Assembly (NCBI GenBank): GCA_014190515.1
Contig: BJGN01000002.1
Coordinates: forward strand, 1-51,215
DNA length: 51,215 nucleotides
Origin: Bacteroidota bacterium
Lineage (GTDB): Bacteria > Bacteroidota > Bacteroidia > Chitinophagales > Saprospiraceae
Reading direction: 5' to 3'
The first letter of the stretch is position 1, and each line of letters starts with the position of its first letter. The position numbers and the translations under genes are program-made. Shown here in pieces: positions 15,914 through 23,389 of the stretch. The notes under the pieces were generated by a model. That model ran no database searches. It saw only the letters and a program-made list of their open reading frames with translations, and was not told where the DNA came from.

Positions 15914-17254
15914 TTAACGAATAAACTTTAATCTTTCTCCTTTCACATCTTCCTTTATTTGGCCGTCGTGCCAAACTAAGTTTCCATTAACCATGGTGGT
16001 CAAAACAGCTCCTTTCATGGTTTTTCCTAGTAATGGGCTCCATTTGCAGTGGTAAGCAATATTTTCAGCAGTTATCTGATATGGAACATTTATATCTACG
16101 ATAGCTACATCAGCTGCAAATCCCTCTTCTATATAACCTCTGTTTTTTATGCCAAAACACTCAGCTGGAGAATGACTCATTTTTTCAACGATTTTCTCCA
16201 AAGTAATCAATCCTTTGTGATAAAAATCAAGCATTATCTGAAGACTGTGTTGAACCAAGGGAACACCAGAAGGAGCTGAAAAATAATTTTGCTGCTTTTC
16301 AGCTAAGGTATGGGGTGCATGGTCTGTAGCGATAATATCCAATTTATCAGATAACAATCCTTGGAATAAGGCCGTTTGGTGGTCCACTGATTTAATGGCA
16401 GGGTTACATTTGATCAAACTTCCTAAGGACTCATAATCATTACTGTTAAAATACAGATGGTGAACACAAACTTCAGAAGTTATTCTTTTTTCCTTCAGTG
16501 GAATAGTGTTATTAAAGAGTTTTAATTCATCCGCTGTTGAAATGTGTAATATGTGTAATCTGGTGTCGTAAGATTTAGCCAGGGATATGGCCATTTCTGA
16601 CGATAATAAACAAGCTTGAACAGAACGAATCTCAGGGTGATAAGCCATAGGAATTTCTTCTCCGTAAGAGGCAAGATAAGCCGCTTCATTTCGTTTTATG
16701 GTTTGCTCGTCTTCACAATGAGTTGAAATTAAGATAGGTATTTCTGAAAATAAAGTATGTAAAGCGGTTGGATGATCAACCAACATATTACCTGTACTTG
16801 ATCCCATGAAAATTTTAACACCACAAACTTCGTCAGAAATCGCTCTTAAAACCTCCTCTATATTGTCATTGGTCGCGCCCATAAAAAACGAGTAATTAGC
16901 CACAGAATTAGCGGCGCCAATGGCATATTTTTGTTCAAGTAACTCTTTAGTAATAGCGGGTGGTTTAGTATTTGGCATTTCCATAAACGAGGTTACACCG
17001 CCCATAACCGCTGCCCTTGCCTCTGAATAAATATTTGCTTTGTGGGTTAAACCGGGTTCTCTAAAATGTACCTGGGTATCGATAATCCCAGGAATTAAGT
17101 GTTTTCCCGTTCCATCTATTTCTATGTCGGCAGAATGACCAATAGATGTTTCTATTTTGTCAATTATCCCATCTTTAATAAAAACATCTGCTATTTTAAT
17201 TGTTCCCCTATTCACCACATGAACATCACGAACAATAACTGAAGGTTGACTCAT
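15914..17254 (-). CDS. pyrC: dihydroorotase
   Basis: 446 residues, cyclic amidohydrolase of class I / AllB-like type. It cyclises carbamoyl-aspartate to dihydroorotate in pyrimidine synthesis. Metal site: DTQVHFREPG, with H63 and the usual Arg-Glu-Pro-Gly, but Gln61 in place of the first His of the HxH pair. The lysine that is normally carboxylated is K147 (CGVKIFMGSSTG). H179 (STHCEDE), H237 (LHILHIS) and D311 (ATDHAPHT) follow. The remainder is complete, including AECFGIKNRGYIEEGFAADVAIVD. Gln at this site is, as I recall, normal in Bacteroidota enzymes. Divergent from purK, with separate -7 boxes in the 97-base gap, so pyrimidine and purine genes sit back to back. Confidence 0.93.
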   Translation of the reverse strand: MSQPSVIVRDVHVVNRGTIKIADVFIKDGIIDKIETSIGHSADIEIDGTGKHLIPGIIDTQVHFREPGLTHKANIYSEARAAVMGGVTSFMEMPNTKPPAITKELLEQKYAIGAANSVANYSFFMGATNDNIEEVLRAISDEVCGVKIFMGSSTGNMLVDHPTALHTLFSEIPILISTHCEDEQTIKRNEAAYLASYGEEIPMAYHPEIRSVQACLLSSEMAISLAKSYDTRLHILHISTADELKLFNNTIPLKEKRITSEVCVHHLYFNSNDYESLGSLIKCNPAIKSVDHQTALFQGLLSDKLDIIATDHAPHTLAEKQQNYFSAPSGVPLVQHSLQIMLDFYHKGLITLEKIVEKMSHSPAECFGIKNRGYIEEGFAADVAIVDINVPYQITAENIAYHCKWSPLLGKTMKGAVLTTMVNGNLVWHDGQIKEDVKGERLKFIR

Positions 17255-17268
17255 TTATTTTTTATTTC

Positions 17269-17276
17269 CAAAGATA
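17269..17276 (-). promoter_or_regulatory. -7 box for pyrC
   Basis: Minus strand reads TATCTTTG (TAnnTTTG), 15 bases before the pyrC ATG. No matching TTG at 17-23 bases upstream. If used, the leader would be only a few bases long. Confidence 0.42.
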
Positions 17277-17322
17277 GGTCAAAAAGCAAAATGAGAAAAG
17301 GTCAGATAAGCACTAAAATTCA

Positions 17323-17330
17323 TAAATTTG
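17323..17330 (+). promoter_or_regulatory. -7 box for purK
   Basis: TAAATTTG matches TAnnTTTG exactly and ends 21 bases before the purK ATG at 17352. No clear TTG at the expected distance. Confidence 0.45.
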
Positions 17331-17351
17331 TAAAATTTTTAACTATTGAAC

Positions 17352-18506
17352 ATGCAACACAAGAACCTGTTAGACCATAAAATTGGCATTTTAGGTGGAG
17401 GACAATTAGGGAAAATGTTAGCGATAGAGGCTGCCAACTGGCATTTACCCATCTATATCCTGGATCAAGATCAGCAATTCCCTGCCGTTCCTTATGCACC
17501 TTTTTTCCAGGCAGGTGATTTTAAAAATTTTGATGATGTTGTTCATTTTGGAAAAAAAGTAGATATTTTAACTATCGAAATAGAACAAATTAATGTTGAT
17601 GCCCTCTTTTACTTAGAGAATGAAGGTGTTAAGGTTTATCCCAAACCATCGACTGTTAAGGTTATACAAGATAAAGGATTACAAAAAATGTTTTATCAGG
17701 AACGAGATATTCCGACCGCCGGATTTCAGCTATTTAATGATGGAAAAGAAATTAAAGAAGCTTTAAAAAGTAAGCAAATAACCTTCCCATTTGTCCAAAA
17801 ATCAAGAAAAGATGGATACGATGGGAAAGGTGTTGTGGTAGTTTCTAATGACAATGATGTAATAAACCTATTGGATTGCCCTAGTATTATAGAAGAAAGA
17901 ATAAACATAAAGACCGAAATCAGTATCCTTGTTGCAAGATCAGCCTCTGGTGAACTTATACATTACGAACCTGTTGAACAACACTTTAATCAAGAAGCTA
18001 ATTTAGTATCCTTTTTGATTTGTCCCGCTGAACTTGATAAAGGCATTTTATCTAAAATGAATGAAATTGCTTCTCTGATAGCTATAGATTTAGATTTAGT
18101 TGGTCTCCTGGCTATTGAATTCTTTTTAGATGAAAACGATGATATATTTGTTAATGAGGTGGCACCGCGACCACATAATAGCGGACATCATACTCAAAAT
18201 AGTTGTGAAACCTCCCAATTTGAACAGCATTTAAGAGCCATATTAGATTTGCCCCTTGGTTCAACAAGACAACACAGCATTGGAGCTATGGTAAACATCG
18301 TCGGAGAACCTGGATATGCTGGAAAAACGAAATACGTTGGTATTGAGGAATGTATGAAAATAGAAGGTGCACATTTACATCTGTACGGAAAATCAGAAAC
18401 AAGACCATTCAGAAAAATGGGGCATATAAATATTGCTGACAAGGATAGAAAAAAGGTATTAGAGAACATTGAAAAAATAAAAAGCACCTTAAGAGTAATC
18501 TCCTAA
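17352..18506 (+). CDS. purK: 5-(carboxyamino)imidazole ribonucleotide synthase
   Basis: 384 residues, ATP-grasp enzyme that carboxylates AIR with bicarbonate and ATP in purine synthesis. The N-terminal nucleotide fold has KIGILGGGQLGKMLAIEA. The ATP-grasp core contains FPFVQKSRKDGYDGKGVVVV, then IIEERINIKTEISILVARS and EFFLDENDDIFVNEVAPRPHNSGH, which holds the metal ligands (E, N) and the family-typical PRPHNSGH. The start is the ATG at 17352; a TTG two codons earlier is in frame but unneeded. The last codons and the stop lie inside a hairpin (18481-18514) that appears to terminate the convergent gene. Confidence 0.94.
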   Translation: MQHKNLLDHKIGILGGGQLGKMLAIEAANWHLPIYILDQDQQFPAVPYAPFFQAGDFKNFDDVVHFGKKVDILTIEIEQINVDALFYLENEGVKVYPKPSTVKVIQDKGLQKMFYQERDIPTAGFQLFNDGKEIKEALKSKQITFPFVQKSRKDGYDGKGVVVVSNDNDVINLLDCPSIIEERINIKTEISILVARSASGELIHYEPVEQHFNQEANLVSFLICPAELDKGILSKMNEIASLIAIDLDLVGLLAIEFFLDENDDIFVNEVAPRPHNSGHHTQNSCETSQFEQHLRAILDLPLGSTRQHSIGAMVNIVGEPGYAGKTKYVGIEECMKIEGAHLHLYGKSETRPFRKMGHINIADKDRKKVLENIEKIKSTLRVIS

Positions 18507-18514
18507 GGTGCTTT
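18466..18514 (-). terminator. terminator of the 18519-19121 gene, embedded in the purK 3' end
   Basis: Stem arms AAAGCACCTTA (18481-18491) and TAAGGTGCTTT (18504-18514) pair perfectly. Three further pairs after one mismatch close on a TAAT loop. Read on the minus strand, the hairpin is followed by CTTTTTATTTTTTC (18470-18483), a good U-tract. On the plus strand there is no T run. Confidence 0.75.
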
Positions 18515-18518
18515 AAGG

Positions 18519-19121
18519 TTAAAAAAACAACCCCGTTTTTATCTGGATTCTCCTGAAATGATATTTCAAGATACTTTCCGTTTGAAAAATTTGCCAACCT
18601 CTTCCAGGGGTATTATCCTTATAACTTAGATTTTGGTACAAGTAGCCTATTTCTAACATAAGACTCATATTGTTTTGTATTTTTCTATGAATACTTGCAC
18701 CAGAATACAAACGAAGCCCCAAACCATTACTACCCCACCCTGTTTGAATTCTACTCCCTCCTATGCCTATACCTGCATCTGCGACACCGGAGAAACGCCA
18801 GTTTTTAGTCTCATCTCTTAAAAAATACCTAAGTTCAGACAGTAAACTAATACCATATAAACCGTCCAGCGGTTTAAATTGAGTGTAGGCAATACCACCC
18901 CCAAGGGACCATTTGGGAGAGAGAAACTTTCCCATTTTATACTCGAAGCCAGTACTTAATAGAGCGCCTCCATTCAAATAATATCCATAACCCATCGAGA
19001 ACTGACCTAACACAAAACCTTTATTTTTTAAGGATAGAGAGTGACCAAGGTCCTGACTTTTTAAAGAATAAGTCAAAACAGTTAAAAAAAAGAATTTTAA
19101 AAGAAATCCTCTTTTAATCAT
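18519..19121 (-). CDS. small outer-membrane beta-barrel-like protein
   Basis: 200 residues. A signal peptide (MIKRGFLLKFFFLTVLTYS...) with likely cleavage after the SLKSQ region is followed by about eight amphipathic Gly- and Tyr-rich strands, such as FVLGQFSMGYGYYLNGG, WSLGGGIAYTQF and LMLEIGYLYQNLSY. The last strand ends in GLFF, as OM barrels do. I recognise no named family. Its start overlaps the end of the LVIVD lipoprotein gene by 8 bases, so the two are translationally coupled and perhaps form a surface lipoprotein-barrel pair. Terminator lies just downstream inside purK. Confidence 0.72.
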   Translation of the reverse strand: MIKRGFLLKFFFLTVLTYSLKSQDLGHSLSLKNKGFVLGQFSMGYGYYLNGGALLSTGFEYKMGKFLSPKWSLGGGIAYTQFKPLDGLYGISLLSELRYFLRDETKNWRFSGVADAGIGIGGSRIQTGWGSNGLGLRLYSGASIHRKIQNNMSLMLEIGYLYQNLSYKDNTPGRGWQIFQTESILKYHFRRIQIKTGLFF

Positions 19122-20379
19122 TGGTTTTAGATTTTATATTACTTAGAAGTTCCCATTTAGCAGGATTTTTGTAGCTAAATTGCCAAATACCTTCTTCGCC
19201 AGTAATAATAGCTATTTTATCTTCTTCCAGAACAATGATATCTACAGCGGAGAACGATTTATCCTGATAAATTAAATTTTTATCGATCGCGTTTAAATCT
19301 TTAGTGTCGTATAATTTGATTCCTCTATCGTCTTCACAAATAAATAGAAGACCCTGGTTTATGGATAAACCAATCGGATGGTACATAGGATAACTTTTTA
19401 TGAGTTTAGGATTTCTTACATCAGAAATATTAATAACATCTAATTGGTTAAGAAAACCTTCACACTCTGTGCCTCCCCTAAGGGTAACAAATGCTGTTTT
19501 TCCGTCACTAACCACAGGATCACAAGCTCGCCAATGTTCAAAAGTAGATAAAAGCTGTGGTTTTTCCGGGTTATCTATACCATAAATATACATACCATTT
19601 TGAGAACCAATGAGTAATAAACCTTCGAAAGGATAAATAGTCTCAATATTCCAACCGACATTTTGAGTGCTCACTAGTTTGGTAACACCATTATCTTCAA
19701 GTTTAAATGCCGTAAGATTACTTGTGCTTACGGTATAAAGTAAACCTTGATTCATGGTAAAACGAGCCGTTGAACCTCCGATACCAACGGTACCAGATGG
19801 TGTTTTAAGACCTGAAGTCAAGCTATTATTATCTCTGGTCCATATTACATTTCCTTCAAAAAAGGTATTCCCTGAATTTTCAGCGCAAGGAAAAGTCTCC
19901 GTAACACCAGCCGCTCTATATGCTACTAATAAACCTAGTTTTTCATCTTTACCATAACTTGGAAAAGCATTTTCCAATCTGTAAATTTCTTTTACATCGA
20001 GTGGATTTTTCAAATCAAGGACAACCAAATCTACATAACTATCTGCATAGAGTAAACCATTTCTAACAGCAAGATCTGAATTACCTGGTATTTTCAGGAA
20101 AGAGATAAATTTAGGATTTGCAGGAACCTTATTATCAACTACATGAATACCAAGATCTGGTTCATTAATTAACAAATAATCTCCATAAACATAAATTTTA
20201 CCCGTTGTCACCAACTCTTTTGAAACCGATGCTGCTACTTTCTGCCTGAGTACCTCGGGTTTTACATAAACAGGATCGAAACGCTGATAAGTATAAACAT
20301 TTTCACAAGTATCTTTTAAACAAGAGTTTAAGGAAAAAAACAGGTAAAAAACTGTTAGAACAAAAATCGCATTTTTCAT
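19114..20379 (-). CDS. LVIVD-repeat beta-propeller lipoprotein
   Basis: 421 residues. The lipoprotein signal MKNAIFVLTVFYLFFSLNSC puts the lipidated Cys at 20. The body is made of LVIVD-type blades about 40 residues long: DYLLINEPDLGIHVVDNKVP, then YVDLVVLDLKNPLDVKEIYRL, LLIGSQNGMYIYGIDNPEKP, LDVINISDVRNPKLIKSY and LLFICEDDRGIKLYDTKD. Such proteins are surface or periplasmic propellers with no known enzyme activity. A Cys-rich start (CLKDTCENVYTY) is typical of Bacteroidota members. It is transcribed ahead of the barrel gene with an 8-base overlap. No -7 box was found in the 87-base gap to the photolyase gene, whose stop is at 20467. Confidence 0.82.
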   Translation of the reverse strand: MKNAIFVLTVFYLFFSLNSCLKDTCENVYTYQRFDPVYVKPEVLRQKVAASVSKELVTTGKIYVYGDYLLINEPDLGIHVVDNKVPANPKFISFLKIPGNSDLAVRNGLLYADSYVDLVVLDLKNPLDVKEIYRLENAFPSYGKDEKLGLLVAYRAAGVTETFPCAENSGNTFFEGNVIWTRDNNSLTSGLKTPSGTVGIGGSTARFTMNQGLLYTVSTSNLTAFKLEDNGVTKLVSTQNVGWNIETIYPFEGLLLIGSQNGMYIYGIDNPEKPQLLSTFEHWRACDPVVSDGKTAFVTLRGGTECEGFLNQLDVINISDVRNPKLIKSYPMYHPIGLSINQGLLFICEDDRGIKLYDTKDLNAIDKNLIYQDKSFSAVDIIVLEEDKIAIITGEEGIWQFSYKNPAKWELLSNIKSKTND

Positions 20380-20466
20380 AATAGAAGTTTTTAATTACGG
20401 ATTAAATGAATATCTATTCTAATAACGTTAAATGAAAAAAATGCGTTGGCTCTAAACATAAAAAAG

Positions 20467-21906
20467 TTAAAATCTTTTTGAATATTTTGGATAAGAGACA
20501 ATGGAAAAAGGATAATTCTTCCCAAGATTTACACCATAAGAAGAAAGTTCATTGGCTGATAAAGAATTAAAAGCAATAAGTTTATCGGCAGGAATCTGTT
20601 TTAACTCTGGTAGCCAATATTTTACAAATTGTCCATTTTGATCATATTTTAACGATTGCGCCTGAATATTAAACGACCGATCCTCTCTGGGGTCACTTCC
20701 CACACCCGCCACGTAATTCCAGTTTCCATAATTACTACAAACGTCATAATCAATAAGTGCAGATTCGAAATACTCCGCACCTAAAAGCCAGTTGATTTTC
20801 AAGTCTTTGGCTAAAAAACTTGCGACAACTTGCCTTCCTCTATTAGACATAAAGCCAGTATTATTCAGTTCCTTCATATTTGCATCAATAAAGGGAACGC
20901 CAGTATTACCATCTGCCCATTTTTGAAAAATTTCAAAATTTGTTTTAAAATAATGGTTTTCAAGATTCCTGGTACCCCCAATCTGAAATATTTTGCTTTT
21001 GTACTTTTTTCCCATTAATCTGAAGAAATCACGCCAAAGCAGTTCAAAAATCAACCAATAAGTACTTTCGTTAGCCATTCTTTCCTTTTCAAATCTTCTG
21101 ATTTCATGATAAATCATTTTAGGAGATAAGCATCCCATGGCTAACCAGGCAGAGAAGCGGGAAGAAAAATTCCTACCTAACATTCCATTTCTGGTTTCTT
21201 TATATTTCAGAATGCCTTCTGATACCCATAGATAATCGTTTAATCTTTTGAGTGCCGCAGTTTCACCTCCTTCAAATCCAGATTTATCGAAATTATCAAC
21301 ATCTATAAATCCCAATTTTTCCATGGTAGGAATTTCGCCCGCGTCTAATGGTACCGTTAAAGGTTGAAACTGTTTAGTAGGTGTTGGGAATGGATCTCTT
21401 ACCGGAATAATTCTTTCGACTTCCTTTCTAAATTGTGAAAAAATATCAGGTGTGTGCGTCACAGGAAAAGGCAAATCAGCTGTGTAATAGAGCATTTTAC
21501 CTCTGAAATACAATAATTCCTTTCCCTCTTGCCAAAGTAACTTTTCAAGATTATCCTGAACTTTAACCTCTTCTTCCGTTCTCTCTCTGTTGCAATAAAT
21601 AGCTGTAGCCTTAGTTTGATTGGCAATATTAATTAAAATATTTTCTGTATGTCCTACCCTCACAATTAAATCAGAACCAAGTTTCTTTAAATTTGATCGC
21701 AAATCTTCAATACTTTCCAATAAAAACTTCATTCTGAACTTACCGATTTTAGGAAATTCAAAGGACGTTTTTCCAAAAATTTGCCTTTCATCCAGTACAA
21801 AAATGGGAATTACTTCTTTAGACTGTCGTATAGCCTCAAAAAGTGCCTCATTATCGTGCAACCTTAAATCTTGTCTAAACCAAACAATTACCCTTTCCCT
21901 AAGCAT
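20467..21906 (-). CDS. cryptochrome-DASH family photolyase
   Basis: 479 residues from the ATG at 21906 (an in-frame upstream start at 21945 would add 13 poorly conserved residues). The N-terminal alpha/beta photolyase domain starts VIVWFRQDLRLHDNEAL. The FAD-binding helical half has SRFSAWLAMGCLSPKMI, LLWRDFFRLMGKKY, GVPFIDANMKELNNTGFMSNRGRQ and YDVCSNYGNWNYVAGVGSDP. The last is the DASH-type signature, with NYGNW...AGVG.DPRED. DASH proteins repair pyrimidine dimers in single-stranded DNA and bind FAD plus usually MTHF. The C-terminal tail is short (about 55 residues after DPRED). Together with the rhodopsin it points to life in light. Confidence 0.92.
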   Translation of the reverse strand: MLRERVIVWFRQDLRLHDNEALFEAIRQSKEVIPIFVLDERQIFGKTSFEFPKIGKFRMKFLLESIEDLRSNLKKLGSDLIVRVGHTENILINIANQTKATAIYCNRERTEEEVKVQDNLEKLLWQEGKELLYFRGKMLYYTADLPFPVTHTPDIFSQFRKEVERIIPVRDPFPTPTKQFQPLTVPLDAGEIPTMEKLGFIDVDNFDKSGFEGGETAALKRLNDYLWVSEGILKYKETRNGMLGRNFSSRFSAWLAMGCLSPKMIYHEIRRFEKERMANESTYWLIFELLWRDFFRLMGKKYKSKIFQIGGTRNLENHYFKTNFEIFQKWADGNTGVPFIDANMKELNNTGFMSNRGRQVVASFLAKDLKINWLLGAEYFESALIDYDVCSNYGNWNYVAGVGSDPREDRSFNIQAQSLKYDQNGQFVKYWLPELKQIPADKLIAFNSLSANELSSYGVNLGKNYPFSIVSYPKYSKRF

Positions 21907-22025
21907 AAAATTATATTTGTTAAAAATCTGTATGTTAAACAACAATCACTAAGGTATGTTTTTAAAGATAGAAATAATTTATTCCTAATAAAATGATTTA
22001 TATTGGGGACATAAACTGCAACAAA

Positions 22026-22913
22026 ATGAAAAAATACCCCTTCCTACAATTATTACCAGTTCTTCTTTTTTTAACATCAGTGCATTTTCTGTTAGGACAA
22101 GAACATGCTGCTTACTTAATTTTCAACAATAAAGGTGAAAAAGTAGATTATGAGCAAGTAAAGAAAAAATCTGCAGAACAAGAAATAGTTTTTTTTGGGG
22201 AGCTTCATAATAATCCAATTTCTCACTGGTTACAATTAAAATTGACCACTGATCTTTTTGAACACATGGATGGCAAATTGATTTTGGGTGCTGAAATGTT
22301 TGAAACTGACGATCAATTGGTTATTGATGAATATTTGACAGGGAAGATTAATGTTAAAAATTTTGAAGAGGAAGCTAAACTCTGGGATAACTACAGCACA
22401 GATTACAAACCATTGGTAGAATTTGCCAAAACAAAAAAAATATCTTTTAAGGCAACTAATGTGCCCCGACGATATGCCAATCTGGTATTCAGAACTGGCT
22501 TAGATGGACTAAATGAACTTAATGAAATAGCAAAAGCTCAATTTTTACCCCCACTACCTATTCCACTGGACTTAACATTACCAACTTATAAAAAGATGAT
22601 AACTATGATGGGTAATCATGGGGGAAATACTCCCGATAATATGGTTAAAGCGCAGGCCATCAAGGATGCCACCATGGGTTACTTCATTTCTACCTCATTA
22701 AAACCAAATCACCTTTTTATTCATTTTAATGGAGCTTATCATTCAGACGAGAAGGAAGGTATACTATGGTACCTTAATAAATATAAACCTAATCTGAAAA
22801 TTTTAACCATAAGTACAGTGGAACAGGACAAAATTGATGTTTTAGATCCCGAAAATTTTAATAAAGCCGATTTCATTCTGGTTGTTCCAGAAAAAATGAC
22901 TAAAACATATTGA
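22026..22913 (+). CDS. ChaN-like / Tiki-superfamily haem-binding lipoprotein-type protein
   Basis: 295 residues from the ATG at 22026; an earlier in-frame start at 21993 adds 11 residues before the signal. Hydrophobic signal MKKYPFLQLLPVLLFLTSVHFLLG. The core motif EIVFFGELHNNPISHWLQLKL carries the GExHxxxxxH-type site of the ChaN/EreA/Tiki fold, followed by LGAEMFETDDQLVIDEYL. C-terminal HFNGAYHSDEKEGILWYL supplies a second His pair. Campylobacter ChaN binds haem and aids iron uptake; other members are metal-dependent hydrolases. A c-type cytochrome gene begins two bases after its stop, so a haem or iron link is plausible but inferred. Confidence 0.8.
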   Translation: MKKYPFLQLLPVLLFLTSVHFLLGQEHAAYLIFNNKGEKVDYEQVKKKSAEQEIVFFGELHNNPISHWLQLKLTTDLFEHMDGKLILGAEMFETDDQLVIDEYLTGKINVKNFEEEAKLWDNYSTDYKPLVEFAKTKKISFKATNVPRRYANLVFRTGLDGLNELNEIAKAQFLPPLPIPLDLTLPTYKKMITMMGNHGGNTPDNMVKAQAIKDATMGYFISTSLKPNHLFIHFNGAYHSDEKEGILWYLNKYKPNLKILTISTVEQDKIDVLDPENFNKADFILVVPEKMTKTY

Positions 22914-22914
22914 T

Positions 22915-23307
22915 TTGGAAAAATCAACCCTTTTTATTGTATTGATTTTATTTTCTTCTTGCGGAAATACACAATATCCTCAAGGCAAAATTCTTTATGA
23001 AAATTTCTGTGTGAGTTGTCACATGCCAGATGGTAAAGGATTAAAATCACTAATTCCAACCTTAGTTAAAGCGGACTATCTATTGGAAAATCCATTAAAA
23101 ACTGCTTGCATCATTCGATATGGGTTAAAAGACACCATAATGGTGAATGGGAATCAATACACTCAAGAGATGGCAGCTATTCCTGTTTTATCAGATTTTG
23201 AAATAGCTAATATTATTAATTATATTCATTCATCGTGGGGTAATAATATGCCGTTTGTTACTTTAGCTCAAGTAAAAGAAGCATTGGACAGTTGTACTAT
23301 TGAGTAA
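22915..23307 (+). CDS. c-type cytochrome lipoprotein (TTG start)
   Basis: 130 residues, beginning with TTG at 22915. No ATG lies before the haem motif, and the TTG start gives a proper lipoprotein signal (IVLILFSSC, Cys16). The haem site is C32-V-S-C35-H36, and the likely axial Met is M84 in YTQEMAAIPVL. VLSDFEIANIINYIHSSWGN is the usual C-terminal helix of cbb3/caa3-like class I cytochromes. It would carry electrons at the outer face of the inner or outer membrane. It starts one base after the ChaN-like stop, so is translated with it. Partner oxidase is not in the window. Confidence 0.88.
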   Translation: MEKSTLFIVLILFSSCGNTQYPQGKILYENFCVSCHMPDGKGLKSLIPTLVKADYLLENPLKTACIIRYGLKDTIMVNGNQYTQEMAAIPVLSDFEIANIINYIHSSWGNNMPFVTLAQVKEALDSCTIE

Positions 23308-23323
23308 TGTTCAAAAAATTATA

Positions 23324-23352
23324 TTGAATTACAGATTTACTCGTTATTTTTG
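23324..23352 (+). promoter_or_regulatory. Bacteroidota promoter TTG-N18-TAnnTTTG
   Basis: TTG at 23324-23326, an 18-base spacer, then TATTTTTG at 23345-23352. Both boxes and the spacing match the sigma-ABfr consensus. The T9SS type B gene starts 38 bases downstream. Confidence 0.65.
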
Positions 23353-23389
23353 ATAAATAATCTGATGTTAGATCGGAAAACATACTACT

